A stretch of DNA of 64,000 bases from Nephrocerus scutellatus (GCA_947095585.1 OX352765.1:56508920-56572919), one strand, 5' to 3'. Numbered from the stretch's first letter, positions 23,441 through 33,811 are shown. Made by a program: numbers and translations. The notes: generated by a model from the letters alone, not told the origin.

Positions 23441-24110
23441 TCGATAGAGTTAGAGGACTAAGTGAGACAGAGGAATTAATGGGATCGGTTGTGAAAATAA
23501 GATCTAATTGCCTACCCATATAATTTAGGACGCCACTAACTTGGCTTAGGCTAGAGTCTGTAAGCCGATATACAAAGAGACATTCCTTGGTCAAGTTGGG
23601 ATACGAAGCAGTGAAAAAGGATTTATCATCTGATACAGTCCAGTGCAGTTGGGGCAAATTAAAATCGCCGAAAATAAGGATGTCGTCAAGGGAGTCATAA
23701 ATGTCGATTAATTGGTCAATTGCATCAATAATAAGTTGGTAGGATTCGATAGGTTGGGCCGGTTGAATATAACAACACATAACGTACAGGGACCTACGGG
23801 GGAGTGTTATTTTGATTGAAACGAAATCGATTTTAGAAGACGAAGAAATAGCGATAAGAGACGTGTCAAGGTAATTTTGGATGGCAAGCAGGACGCCTCG
23901 ACAGGGAGAGTGTATCATAGGACGGGTGACCTCGTCATCTCGAAACACATTAAAGGATGGGGGGAAAAGCTTCTTGTTCTTTATGTCGGGGATTAAATTG
24001 GTTTCGGTCAGGGCATATATATCGAAAGGGAGAGCGTGATATAGGCGTAAAACATTACGGGTTTTTGAGCGTAGGCCTCTTACGTTCTGGTAATAGAAGG
24101 TAAGAGGAGA
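23441..24110 (-). pseudogene. CR1-like EEP endonuclease
   Basis: Reading from about 24110 on the minus strand gives YQNVRGLRSKT, then YALTETNL (catalytic Glu of the LxETxL motif), FNVFRDD, a CRGVLLAI block, SLYVMCCYIQP and ILIFGDFNLPQ (the GDFN motif). The part shown as an open 195-codon frame begins at FRDDEV. The catalytic SDH block expected near the C-terminus is displaced or lost at the duplication boundary, where the frame ends in a run of low-complexity P/F/L residues from the poly-G tract. Confidence 0.7.
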
Positions 24111-24214
24111 GTTATAGTCAGGTGTATATAAGTGCTTGAAGTGCTGTCAATGGTTTAGAATTAGGGACGAAAAAATTTATTTTGGTCAACACGGCTCCGT
24201 TGAAGGTGTGAGAT

Positions 24215-24927
24215 TCATTTTGAATGTATATAGTTACTGAAAGCAGCAAGGTCATCCGCGACTTTTTCGGGAGACATATTGAAGATCTCGTTGTACCTGA
24301 TATAAATGTTCCTGAGACTGGTAAGATCCGTAGGAAGACCTTCCTGCTGGATGGATACTATTACGCTTGTTTTAGTTTTACCCTCATAGCAGACAGAGTC
24401 TGATTTGTCATGTAAATAAGCGAGAAAGAGACGTATATTCTCGTATACCTTTTTTTCTCTAAGCCTAGAGAGTGCATATCGACATTCAGTGGTGTCGATA
24501 GTTCGCTGAGTTAGTTTAACAGAGGGTGGCAGAAGGGGATCAAGAATAGGGGGATAAGAGGAATTGTTTGAGACGGAAGGTGTATTGGGAGTGGATTCGG
24601 ATGAGGGATAGGATACGTCGTTGGTTGTGGGGTTAAGAATATGGAATCTAATAAAATTGTGGTGTGGTTTTCCATTGAAAGTGTTTTTACAGCTTCGTTG
24701 CTGCATTTAATTGCTCTGAGAATGTCTGAAAGAGAGACTTCCTTACATTCATCGCAGAAGAACCAGAAATGGTCAGCGAAGTCTTTCAAATAAAGAATTG
24801 ATCTTTTACGCAGACCAACACAAAGAGCATGGTACGACTTGCCACAGATTCCCCTACATTTCACCCAATCTTGGTGGTCGTCATTGGTTGTGCAAGCCTC
24901 GTTTCCACATATCATAGTTAAATTCAC
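24215..24927 (-). pseudogene. CR1-like ORF1 with PHD-type zinc finger, frameshifted
   Basis: The N-terminal frame (24927-24511) starts MNLTMICGNEAC and shows a cysteine/histidine pattern C-x4-C, WVKCRGIC, SYHALC and FFCDEC, a PHD-like finger as seen in ORF1 of several CR1-group elements. A second frame (24706-24215) continues as an alpha-helical region with RKKVYENIRLFLAYLHDKSD and ends SNYIHSK. The two frames overlap, so a frameshift lies between about 24700 and 24511. The protein would bind the RNA of the element. Confidence 0.65.
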
Positions 24928-24964
24928 TTAAATTCAAAAATTCACTTCAAGGAGGATAAAGTAA

Positions 24965-25240
24965 AGGCGAGCACTATAAGTGTAAGCACTGGGGAGGTCG
25001 ACGATCAGTAAATTGTTGTTAACTATTTTCAGTTCAGTGGGTCAGTTATAACGACACAATATTCTGCTGATATAAGGGCTAAACAGTCTCGAGGTCGACG
25101 AACAGGAAAGCTATATGTAGCACACGAAATAACGTTGATGGAAAAAAGCACTATAAATGTAAACACTGGTTGAAGAGCAGAAAATTATTGTTTACTATAT
25201 CAAAAATGTAGGTCAGTTATTACGACATACAATATATTAT
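24965..25240 (-). repeat. Two diverged repeats in the 5' UTR of the CR1-like element
   Basis: GCACTATAAGTGTAAGCACT at about 24971 and GCACTATAAATGTAAACACT at about 25149 begin two related stretches of about 178 bp. Both also share AGTCAGTTAT(A/T)ACGACA-like sequence further right. They lie just upstream of ORF1, where some non-LTR elements keep repeated promoter units. Confidence 0.6.
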
Positions 25241-25299
25241 TTAAGCAAACACAAGGAAATTGCATTCAGCTTAGGGCAATAACCGAAAATTGCAAGTTG

Positions 25300-25905
25300 G
25301 CAGAAGTCAATTATTGCAAAGAAGAAAAATAACGAACTGGAAAACAAAATTGAATTGCGCTTAATTAGCAGGTCGGGAGAGACGGAAAAATACGTCCAAA
25401 CAGTTTAAAAGCTTAATGCCGATTGCCAGTTCATTTACAGGAAGAGCAGAGCGTTTGCTTCCACGTAGGAAATATACTCCTTGCAGCACACCTTGCCACT
25501 TCGAGAAAAACTCAACCAAAATGATACAGATGCAAACCAGTGAAAATATTGGGAAATTCCCGTTCAATATGTTTGGAACGACAAAAACACGACGGCTCTG
25601 AGATAACGTAGTAAAATAATTGGAGATCCAACTAAAAGACGATGTGGTGGCAATCCAGACGAATCAAGTGAGTTTAGGAACTCTGTTAGATAGTTAACTT
25701 CCTTATCAGCATCTACTACGGTGTCGATACACATTATACTCTGACTACTCCTATTAACATGGCAAGTATTTGATTGTTTGTTTCTTGGGTGTATCCAATT
25801 TCTCGCAACCAGTTCAAAATGTGATAGACACGGCTACTAATCTACCTTTGCAATTTGAAGTAGGAGCGACAATGTCCTCACCAATGTCCAATGTCCAATG
25901 ACCAT
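25300..25905. other. Unassigned sequence
   Basis: No gene or repeat family is recognised. Short open frames on both strands around 25361-25601 have no domain. It may include the remaining 5' UTR of the CR1-like element. Confidence 0.35.
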
Positions 25906-26143
25906 TGCGGTCTGTTGCGCATAAATATTTTTGGACACTAATGGAAGGGACCTACAATTTAAGGTCGGATCCGAACGGCGAATTGAGAATATTTCCGTGA
26001 CAAGTTATTACTCTCGGAACGTTTGTCACCTATTCCCAAACGGTGGAACACCGTAAAAAATAATTTTGGTATTACTGGGATTCGAACCACGAACCTCCTG
26101 CTCAGTAGCCATGTGCATTTCCACTGAGCCACGGCGCCCACCA
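25905..26143 (-). repeat. tRNA-derived SINE
   Basis: On the minus strand the head is tRNA-like and carries both internal RNA polymerase III boxes: TGGCTCAGTGG (A box, 26121-26131) and GGTTCGAATCC (B box, 26078-26088). The acceptor arms GGGCGCC and CAGTAAT do not pair, so this is not a working tRNA. The body continues with a TACGGTGTTCCACCG hairpin and GTAGGTCCCTTCCATT, a sequence I associate with fly SINE tails. It is probably moved by a partner non-LTR element. Confidence 0.75.
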
Positions 26144-26460
26144 AAACTATATAATCGACACTAATATCGGTCACCCCCTACCCCTCTCAGTTATGGTACC
26201 CATCCCCCTAAAGCTGCCTTACCATCACCATTCAACTCAGCGACCCCGAAAACAATAGAATCGGGACACTAATATCGGCTGCCACCCCTTCCACAGCCAA
26301 AAAAAACTGTTACCCCCCACCCACAGTATTTGATTCCAAATTGCAATGTATATGTATACCAATTTGGATTAAAATTGGTGAAGGCGTTACAGAGCTAGTT
26401 AGACACAGACAAACAAACAAACAAAAAAATCTCTATTTTATATAATATAGATTAGTATAT
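26144..26460 (+). repeat. Unclassified repeat tail
   Basis: C-rich sequence with two copies of ACACTAATATCGG (about 26158 and 26267), followed by CCAATTTGGATTAAAATTGG and (CAAA)n, ending TATATAATATAGATTAG. This ending is typical of insect non-LTR or Helitron-like repeats. The SINE lies beside or within it. Confidence 0.45.
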
Positions 26461-26461
26461 A

Positions 26462-26645
26462 TACAGGACTTTCCAGATCAATCGTGAGTCCTCATGTGGT
26501 ATCTGGAAACCAAGTAAAGAAAGTGCACCAATATAAGCTGAGAACAGCTACAGGAGATGCTGCAGTGGTTATAGGAGAACGTTTCCTTACATTCGTGTTT
26601 GGAGGAATAAGGTTTAGACATAGGTTTATTGTTGTCGTGTGAGGG
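26462..26645 (+). pseudogene. Ty3/gypsy protease remnant
   Basis: In one frame the sequence reads TGLSRSIVSPHVVSGN, then LRTATGDAAVVIGER and FRHRFIVVV. This matches the retropepsin pattern in which D-T-G-x-S is followed by an LRTATG block; the catalytic Asp codon itself is replaced by a Tyr codon (TATACAGG). It is the front of the decayed element that continues at 26856. Confidence 0.5.
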
Positions 26646-26855
26646 ACTAATGCATACTGGGTCTGGATTTAATGATGGTGAACCAGATGTCACTTGATTT
26701 GTGGAAACAGGTTTGAAGATGCCGTAATGTGGAAGTACCGTTCGGAATTGCCGACAATAACAACGATGGGAAAGTGTTGTGTCTCCCAGTGCAAACGCAG
26801 TAGAAGTCCGGACAGCTAGCAGCTTTGCTCAGTTGTTTCACGAATTACGGTCCAG
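26646..26855 (+). pseudogene. Ty3/gypsy pol remnant, RT region largely deleted
   Basis: Short in-frame stretches and stops connect the protease to the integrase zinc finger. A segment near 26745-26850 reads like the polypeptide between RNase H and integrase. There is no RT catalytic motif, so a large deletion removed most of the RT. Confidence 0.35.
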
Positions 26856-27554
26856 ATGAAATATCGTTGGAGAAAGGAGCAGCTAAGAAAACAACAAGGA
26901 CGTGATGACTCAATTGCTCAACTATTTCAGTGGATGGAGCAAGGAGAAATACCGCAGTGGGACGGGATTGAAACAGCAAGTCCTAGAGTAAAAAGTTACT
27001 GGGCTCAATGGAACTCATTGAAAATGGAAGATGGACTGCTGGTTAGACTTTGGGAATCTGCCGACAGTCGAAGCACCACATCGAAGGTAGTGCTACCAAC
27101 GAATTGGGTGAACGAGGTTCTTCAAGAAACACAGATTCGTATATCAGAAGAATATTTGGGCATAAACAAGACACTAAATAAAGTAAGAAATCGTTTCTTC
27201 TGGGTCAAGTGCCGCAGAAATGTTGAAAACTGGTGCCGGATGTGTGAGAAATGTGCTGCTAGAAGAGGACTGCAACGTACAACTGGAGGAAAATTCCATC
27301 GATTCAAGGTTGCAGCGCCATTAATTGAGCAAGTTCCAAAGGTAGCTGTTCAAACACGAAGTATGATCAATGGTAATGCTGAAGTAAGGAGCAACATAGT
27401 GGATTCTAGCAACCGGATGAAAACACAACACGAGCGAACTGTTGAGGATTTCAGGAAGGAGATTTGGTCTGGCTATACAATCCCAAGAGAAAAAAAGGGA
27501 AATCTCCAAAATTACAGCAAAGTTGGGAAGGCTATTACAAGATCATTAAAATGA
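26856..27554 (+). pseudogene. Ty3/gypsy integrase N-terminal zinc finger region
   Basis: A clean 232-codon frame. It starts with a basic helix, then the DDSIAQLFQWME and YWAQWNSLKMEDGLLVR blocks that precede Ty3 integrases, then the zinc-binding region LGINKTLNKVRNRFFWVKCR and WCRMCEKCAARRG. The two cysteines (CEKC-type) are present; the first histidine of HHCC appears replaced (EEYLG). After about residue 150 the frame leaves the integrase and no DDE core is seen. A deletion joins it to env-like sequence. Confidence 0.65.
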
Positions 27555-27565
27555 TCAACGAGCCA

Positions 27566-28139
27566 CGGAATTTTTACTAACAGGATATCTAATGAGTATG
27601 ACCTGACCAAGCCTAATGCCGTTCCTGCGATAATAAGGGAGCATACCTTCAGAGAGGTATATGTACAGCAAACAATACTAAGAATCAAATATAACGAAAA
27701 AAGATACTTCTTATTACCAACACACCATGTGGGAAAAATTATGGACCCACAATTCTTGGATATTTGTTACACCTGAACAACTGTATTTGTAACCTGTGGA
27801 CCCAAGCGTGAAGAAGTCTTCTTAAATGACACAGGCATCATTCACGTGTATTCGAATGAATACACATCAATATAAACCCAGATCCCAGTTTATTTTACCA
27901 ATGATACTGTCATCCCATTAAATAAGGATTTGACGGAGGTGTTAAAGGGTAATTATCGAGAGGCAACCCAGGCACTCAACCGACTACGTAAGTATAACTG
28001 GAACACCATAAAAAGGCACCAATATTGGACAATTTGCTTCTGTGCTACCTTTGAGGGTGCAATGATCATCGTGTTCCTACTGGCAATTTTCTTTAAATAC
28101 GGCAAGGGGCGAAATAAAAATCATGTTATTAAGATTTAA
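27566..28139 (+). pseudogene. Env-like C-terminal remnant with a membrane segment
   Basis: Broken frames carry a block with TVFVTCGPKREE, then a 69-codon frame (27930-28136) with an amphipathic stretch (EATQALNRLRKYNWN) and a hydrophobic segment of about 19 residues (AMIIVFLLAIFF) before a basic tail. This layout, ectodomain-stem-TM-short tail, is that of an envelope-type glycoprotein of a gypsy-group element. At least two stops interrupt it upstream. Assignment is by layout, not strong sequence similarity. Confidence 0.45.
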
Positions 28140-28288
28140 TTACGAGTAACAGACCATAGGAGAATCAATCAAGAGTTCGAAATCAACTGGTAAATAACAG
28201 CGGAGGAGGCAAAATTTTGATGAATCAACAAAAATTCTGCGGTTAGCGAACTCTATGCTCGCCTGAATGATTGCACTTATTGCAATAT
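28140..28288. other. Junction between two LTR elements
   Basis: A purine tract AGCGGAGGAGGCAAAA near 28200 could be the polypurine tract of the decayed element to the left. The sequence from here to 28288 is unlike the U3 of the 3' LTR at 35401, so the left LTR of the next element is either truncated or chimeric. Confidence 0.4.
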
Positions 28289-28568
28289 TGGAAAGCAGCA
28301 GTGGACAACAGCAGCAGTAAATGCATTATAAACATAAAATATATCATATTGTAATTCCTAGAATAAGCATTGCATTGTAATTGCATGGGAAAGTAAATTT
28401 TAAACTCAGCGTCTGCTGAACGTTCGGCTTTGTTCCCAAAATTAATGAGAAATCACCTTTTTGTAAATTAGCTTCCATAAGAACATATTATAATAAATGA
28501 GTTGTCGTTTAGAACTTTAAGTGGAAAGTGTATTTTTTTTGTTACTTACTGTGAGTAGTAACGTAACT
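28289..28568 (+). repeat. 5' LTR of errantivirus-like element (280 bp shared part)
   Basis: Matches 35516-35795 base for base with only a few differences and ends in ACGTAACT. The first 115 bp of the 3' LTR are not found here. A polyadenylation signal AATAAATG lies near 28493. It is followed at once by the primer site. Confidence 0.88.
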
Positions 28569-28578
28569 GGCGCAGTCG
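28568..28578 (+). promoter_or_regulatory. tRNA primer-binding site, serine type
   Basis: TGGCGCAGTCG overlaps the last base of the LTR. This is the form of primer site used by 17.6 and 297, complementary to the 3' end of a serine tRNA, and marks where minus-strand synthesis would begin. Confidence 0.75.
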
Positions 28579-28954
28579 TACGGAACGGTGAACGGTTTTT
28601 GTTTTTAAGTTCCAATTTTAATTAAATTTGTGATAATAAAATTGTGTCGTATCGCAACAAATAATACAAAGCGTTTTTGTAACAATACCAAATTAAATTT
28701 GTGAGAAAAAATTAAAAGTGTGCCACACTTAAAAAAAAATTCCGTTGAATTTAAATTCTTCATCACCGCTGAACCAATAATTCTGCTCAACGTTCAACAA
28801 CACCACGACTCCTCAACCAACAAGTATGCAGCATCCTAGAAACACAGATATGTCCATCGTAATCGTCGCTTTCATTGGGTGCATGTAAGTTTTGTTAAGT
28901 GTTTAAAGTGTGTGATCTTTAATTTATTTTAATACTTTATTTTATAAATGAAAT

Positions 28955-29150
28955 AAAATAACTGCGATCCCTATCTTGGGCACTCCAGTTTAAAATAAAA
29001 TAAAATATAATAACTGCGATCCCTATCTTGGGCATTGCAGTTTAAATAAAATAAAATAAAATATAATAACTGCGATCCCTATCTTGGGCACTCCAGTTGA
29101 AATTAAATAAAATTACTGCGATCCCTTTCTTGGGCACTCCAGTGCAATAA
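28955..29150 (+). repeat. Leader repeats, four copies
   Basis: ACTGCGATCCCTATCTTGGG recurs at 28961, 29013, 29069 and, slightly changed, 29115, separated by AT-rich (TAAAA)n spacers, so the spacing is 46-56 bp. The array lies between the primer site and gag, the position where gypsy carries its insulator binding sites. The motif itself is unlike the known Su(Hw) site. Confidence 0.85.
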
Positions 29151-29374
29151 AATAAAAATATTGGAAAATATTAAAGAATTTACAATTTATTAAACCATAT
29201 TGAAGATATACCATTTATATTATTTTGAGATACTTTTGAAACTTATGATACTTTTGGTTCATGAATATTTACACTATTTTAATAAAAAAAATAATAAAAC
29301 AATAACACGTAATAATATCAAAATCGGCAAATCCCAATTAGTGTTCACAAAGAGTCAAGATCCTTAACAAATAT

Positions 29375-30583
29375 ATGTCGAACCCAAAAAAACCTAAACA
29401 TAAGTATAGATTTATTCCATACAATTTAAGAGGACTTTCAAAGAGTTTATCCTCTATCCCAGAAACTGCTGACTCCGGGGCCCCTCTCGATATTTCTTCA
29501 TCCTCAAACTCCTTTAATTCAGACGTAATGAATATTAGTGCAGAACAAAACTTATTTCCAAATCAAGGAATTAACCAAACAGATATTTTTAACTCATTGA
29601 GAATTCCAGACGCAGTGAAAGATCTTCCCAAGTTCGACGGCAATCCTAGACTGTTGTATGAATTCCTCAGCAATGTGGAGGAAATCCTCCTTTATATAAG
29701 GGGAACGGATAATACTCCATATGGTCAAATACTCCTACGAGCCATACGTAATAAGATTGAGGGTCAAGCTAATGAGATCCTCAACGTGTATGGAACCCTT
29801 CTCATCTGGGACGAAATTAAAAAGAATCTTATTTTGCACTATTCCGACAAACGTACGGAAACTTCGCTCACAAGAGACCTACATAGTCTGAAGCAACTTA
29901 ACAAAACTGTCGAACTCTTCTATGGACAAATTATAGAAATCCAATCGGCATTATGCAATAACATTTTAATACACGAAAATGACAACAATGTCATTAAAGC
30001 AAAAAAGGACCTTTACTCGGAAATGTGCCTAAACGCATTCCTAAGTGGCCTTAATGAGCCACTTGGATCTCGAGTTAGAGCCATGCAACCGAACTCTTTA
30101 GCCATTGCACTAACTCACTGCATAAAATAGCAAAATATCTCTTATCGAAAGGTCTCACAGAATCAAAACTATTATAAACCTTTCCAATATAGACCTTACA
30201 ACCCCACACAATACAAAACCAACGCGAGATATAATAGTCCAGTAATGCCTTCATTTAGGAATAATCAAAATAGACCCTATAATCCAACATACTCATATTC
30301 CAGAGGCAATCTAGACCCACAAGGTAACGCTACGCGATTCCAAAGACCAAATAACTACACACAAACCAATTCAAATCAGACAAAATTTAACCCAGGAATC
30401 AAAGTAAACTATAGCCAACAAAGTAGAAATACCAAACCTGGAAATTTTAATTTTCTGGAAGTAAATAATATCGAAGGAAACCCATTTCAACAATTAGATA
30501 GATTTTTCAACGATGACAGTACTAATATCCAAAACGAAGGAAATTTTTCCACACCAGCCTTGAGGAAACAACAGGGTACATAG
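29375..30583 (+). pseudogene. Errantivirus gag, one in-frame stop
   Basis: A single frame from ATG 29375 to TAG 30583, broken only by a TAG at 30128-30130. The first part has a central helical capsid-like region (PKFDGNPRLLYEFLSNVEEI, LLRAIRNKIEGQA). The second part is rich in N, Q, Y and R (for example RPYNPTYSYSRGN), as in CCHC-less errantivirus gags that bind RNA with a basic tail. Pol follows in the -1 frame with overlap. The stop and the state of pol show that it is no longer used, though the rest of gag is intact. Confidence 0.8.
30541..30547 (+). promoter_or_regulatory. Candidate -1 ribosomal frameshift site, gag to pol
   Basis: A_AAT_TTT lies in the zero frame of gag (codons AAT at 30542 and TTT at 30545) and fits the X_XXY_YYZ slippery rule. 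The gag stop is 36 bases downstream and the pol frame (-1) is open through here to the protease. Confidence 0.6.
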
Positions 30584-30584
30584 A

Positions 30585-31272
30585 CCCACAGAGACATCCC
30601 GTAACCCTGCCATATATTTGCATTTCCTCACCATTTGGCCGATCCCTTAAATTTTTACTAGACACCGGGGCGTCAATGTCTTTCATCAACCATGAGTTCA
30701 TACCACCAAATAGACAGAGTAACAGTGAAACAGTTACCATTATCACAGTCTTCAAGAAATACCAGCTAGATAAACAAACCACCATTCCTATTTTTACAGA
30801 ATTTAACGAAACAGGTCCCTTGAAATTCCTACTCTTCAAATTACATCACTACTTCGACGGACTCCTAGGCATAGATGCACTAGTGGCATTAAATGCTAAA
30901 CTCGACCTCGAAAAAAGAATCCTTATCACAAATAATGCTATCAATGAAATTCATTTTAAACCAAACTATACATCTGGCCCAAACACAATACCCTCAAAAT
31001 CAAAAATATTAGCAAGACTTCCTGTTAACCGAGAAACCGGCAACATTTATATCAACACAATAGAACTAAACCCACACATCTACGTTAGCCAAGGCTTATA
31101 CAACGCCGAGCATTGGTTTAGCACCGTTGAATTAGTGAACAATTCCGAAAATGACCAAAGGATTTTTGTAGAACAACCTTTAAATGGCGAGGTCTACGAT
31201 CCTATTAACTTCATCGAAGTTAATAATTTTAATAGCAGAGTAGAAAATACCGAACCAAAAGAACTATTATAA
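30585..31272 (+). pseudogene. Errantivirus protease and downstream pol region
   Basis: The pol frame reads YICISSPFGRSLKFLLDTGA then S, which holds the aspartic protease DTGAS site at 30661-30675. It continues as FFDGLLGIDALVAL, the usual flap and C-terminal segment of retropepsin. The remaining 100 codons lead toward the RT. A frameshift at about 31271 (ELL then stop) shifts the RT start into another phase. The protease itself looks intact. Confidence 0.8.
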
Positions 31273-31642
31273 ACGAGTTAATCAGAACAAATCATTTAAA
31301 TACAGAGGAGAGTAAAAAGCTCCTTAAATTATGCAGAAATTACAGCGATATATTGTACGAGGAGGGTCAACCACTCTCCTTTACAAATAAAATCAAGCAC
31401 AATATAAACACTACTGACGAAATTCCAATATACACCAAATCATACAGATACCCCTTTGTTCACAAAATGGAAGTGAAACAACAAATTGCGAATATGCTAG
31501 ATCAAGGCATCATCAAACAAAGCTACTCCCCATGCAGTTCTCCAGTTTGGATTGTTCCGAAAAAGTAAGATGCCAGCGGACGAAAAAAATGGAGATAAGT
31601 CATCGACTACCGGAAAGTCAATGAAAAAACAATCTCAGAGAG
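31273..31642 (+). pseudogene. Errantivirus reverse transcriptase, N-terminal piece
   Basis: Reading in the shifted frame gives EESKKLLKLCRNYSDILYEE, KSYRYPFVHKMEVKQQIANM and CSSPVWIVPKK, the fingers of a Ty3-type RT. After another shift near 31566 and a stop, [10 protein letters not shown] follows and then the sequence jumps at about 31642 to the RT connection domain. About 130 residues with the LPFGL and YxDD palm motifs are missing, so there is no polymerase active site. Confidence 0.75.
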
Positions 31643-32394
31643 GCAAACTTTACAATACAGTTGGACCAATGCGAGTTCCTAAAAAAGGAAATTGCATTCT
31701 TAGGACACGTTATTACTCCAAAAGGTGTAAAACCAAATCCTATGAAAATCAGTGCCATAAAGAACTTTCCCCTGCCGCGTACCCGAAAAGAAATCAAAGC
31801 CTTCCTAGGCTTAATAGGCTATTATAGAAAATTTATTAAAGATCTAGCTAAACTCACTAAACCTCTTACTAAATGCTTGAAAAAGAACGCAGAAATTTTA
31901 ATCGACAACAAGTATACCGAAGCGTTTGAAACATGCAAAAATTTGTTAATTAATGACCCAATTCTTCAACATCCAGATTTCGAAAAACCATTTATCCTTA
32001 CGACAGATGCAAGCAATTGCGCCTTAGGTGCTGTTCTATTGCAGGGCCGTATAGGTAACGATAGACCTATATGTTTTGCCAGCCGTACCCTCTCAGAAAG
32101 CGAAAGAAATTACTCTAATATAGAGAAAGAGCTTCTAGCCATTGTTTGGGCTACCAAATATTTTCGGCCTTATCTGTTCGGAAGGAAATTCTAAATCATT
32201 ACCGACCATAGACCGTTAACATGGCTTATGAGATTGAAAGAGCCAAATTCAAAGCTTGTTAGGTGGCGGCTTAAGCTTGAAAAATTCGACTACGAAATTA
32301 CATTCAAAAAAGGTAAACCTAACACCAATGCAGACGCCTTAAGTCGTATCAAAATTGATAACCCCAACCACGAAATTTTTAACAATAATGAAGA
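31643..32394 (+). pseudogene. Errantivirus RT thumb/connection and RNase H
   Basis: [20 protein letters not shown] begins the thumb, followed by [19 protein letters not shown]. RNase H reads [18 protein letters not shown] (catalytic Asp), [20 protein letters not shown] (Glu), then after a stop at 32194 TDHRPLTWL and NADALSRI. Apart from that stop the domain is well kept. It degrades the RNA strand during DNA synthesis. The first bases of this piece are the source of the 24-nt patch seen in the integrase. Confidence 0.78.
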
Positions 32395-33694
32395 TAGTCT
32401 GAGTACGGCGCATAGTGCGAACGAAAACCTAGAAGACGGAATCGTCATTCCAGAGAAACCACTAAATGAATTCAATATACAAATAATTTTCGAAGAAAAT
32501 AGCACAGGGCCACCAATGACCATCGAAACAGTTTTCAAAAATAAGCAAAGAAGAACCATTACAAGACCACAATTCGACGAAAACATAATGATAGAGTTAT
32601 TCAAAAATAATTTTCCACCAAACAAACTAACTGTCGTATACTCGACTGATAACGTTTTCCGCATCGTTCAATCCACTTATTCTAAATTCTTCTCCCAAAG
32701 TAAAAATTTTCGAGTAATTCGTTGTACAGAAATCCTTAGAGATATCAGAGTAGAAGATGACCAGGAAGAACTTATAAGAAGCTACCACGAAAATTCAAAC
32801 CACAGGGGAATAAATGAAACACCTTAAAAGGGAAAATTATTTCCCTAACATGAAAGATAAGATTACAAAAACTATAAACAACTGCGACAAATGTCAAATT
32901 TTCAAGTACAATAGAAACCCTACTAGACCCCATTTCGAGAAACCTGAAATACCACTAAAGCCCCTTGAAATTCTTCACATAGACCTATACACTATTAACA
33001 ACAATAATATTCTTACGCTTATAGACAAATTCTCTAAATTCGCTTGCGGATACACTCTAAGTTGTAGGAGTAGTGTAACCATCCTGTATCAGCCTTTACG
33101 GCATACCCTCAAAGATTGTATGTGACCAAGGCTCGGAATTCGTCTCCAATATTTTTAAGGACTTTTGTAGACAACATGAAATTACATTACATTATACTTC
33201 TTTCCAACAAACCAGTAGTAATGGTCCAGTGGAAAGACTACATTCTACCCTTACGGAAATATACAGGCTCATTTTGTCAAAAAGAAAAGAACAGAGGTTA
33301 ACCACCGAACACGAAGAAATAATTAGTGAAACCTTTATCACTTACAACAACGCTGTACATTCCTCGACAAAATATACATACAGTTGGACCAATGCGAGTT
33401 CAACTGTTTTTCGGAAGACCTTACAAGTTTAGAAAAACACTTAGATTCTCGAACGAGCATGAATATCTTGAAAAGCTGAATGAATTCCTTAATGAGTTAA
33501 TTCAGGATAGAGTAAAAGAAATAACCAACGCGAGAATAGATAAACTTAACCAAACGAGAGAAACCCCGGAAGACGTAGTGGAAAATTATCCAATATTTGG
33601 GAAAGAAGCTAGACGCAATAAACTAGCACCCAAATTTTCAAAACACATAGCAATTAAGAACAGGAAAATTACAGTTTTAACAAAAGAAAACTAA
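32395..33694 (+). pseudogene. Errantivirus integrase (copy 1)
   Basis: The HHCC zinc finger spans NSNHRGINETL and CDKCQIFKYNR across a frame change near 32820. The core has LHIDLYT (first Asp), a frameshift near 33110, then CDQGSEF-equivalent sequence and SSNGPVERLHSTLTEI (catalytic Glu) in a third frame. After HSSTKYT a 24-nt patch identical to 31655-31678 is inserted, followed by LFFGRPYKF. The same breaks occur in copy 2 at 38 kb, so they predate the duplication. The protein cannot be made. Confidence 0.78.
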
Positions 33695-33811
33695 AAAATT
33701 CATAAAAGTAAATTAAGAAAACAACTTAAGAAATAAAACATATACAAAAATATATATATAATTGTTCATACATACATACATACATACACCCCACTTTATC
33801 TATTAACTTTC

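Larger units (their letters stand above)
21150..25300 (-). mobile_element. CR1-like non-LTR retrotransposon with PHD-type ORF1
   Basis: On the minus strand: 5' UTR with two diverged repeats (about 25240-24965), ORF1 with a PHD-like zinc finger (24927-24215), EEP endonuclease (about 24110-23440), a linker that is tandemly duplicated (23440-22489), and an RT (22595-21216). It is the best preserved non-LTR element in the window, but it is broken by an ORF1 frameshift, the linker duplication and an early stop in the RT tail. It ends near 21150, next to a Helitron fragment, without an obvious poly-A tail. Confidence 0.78.

Noticed and set aside
26067..26143. Functional tRNA gene on the minus strand
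   Set aside because: A and B boxes are good, but the acceptor arms do not pair and a SINE body follows.
26856..27554. Host DNA-binding gene
   Set aside because: The zinc finger and its lead-in are those of a Ty3 integrase; the rest of the locus is decayed gypsy sequence.
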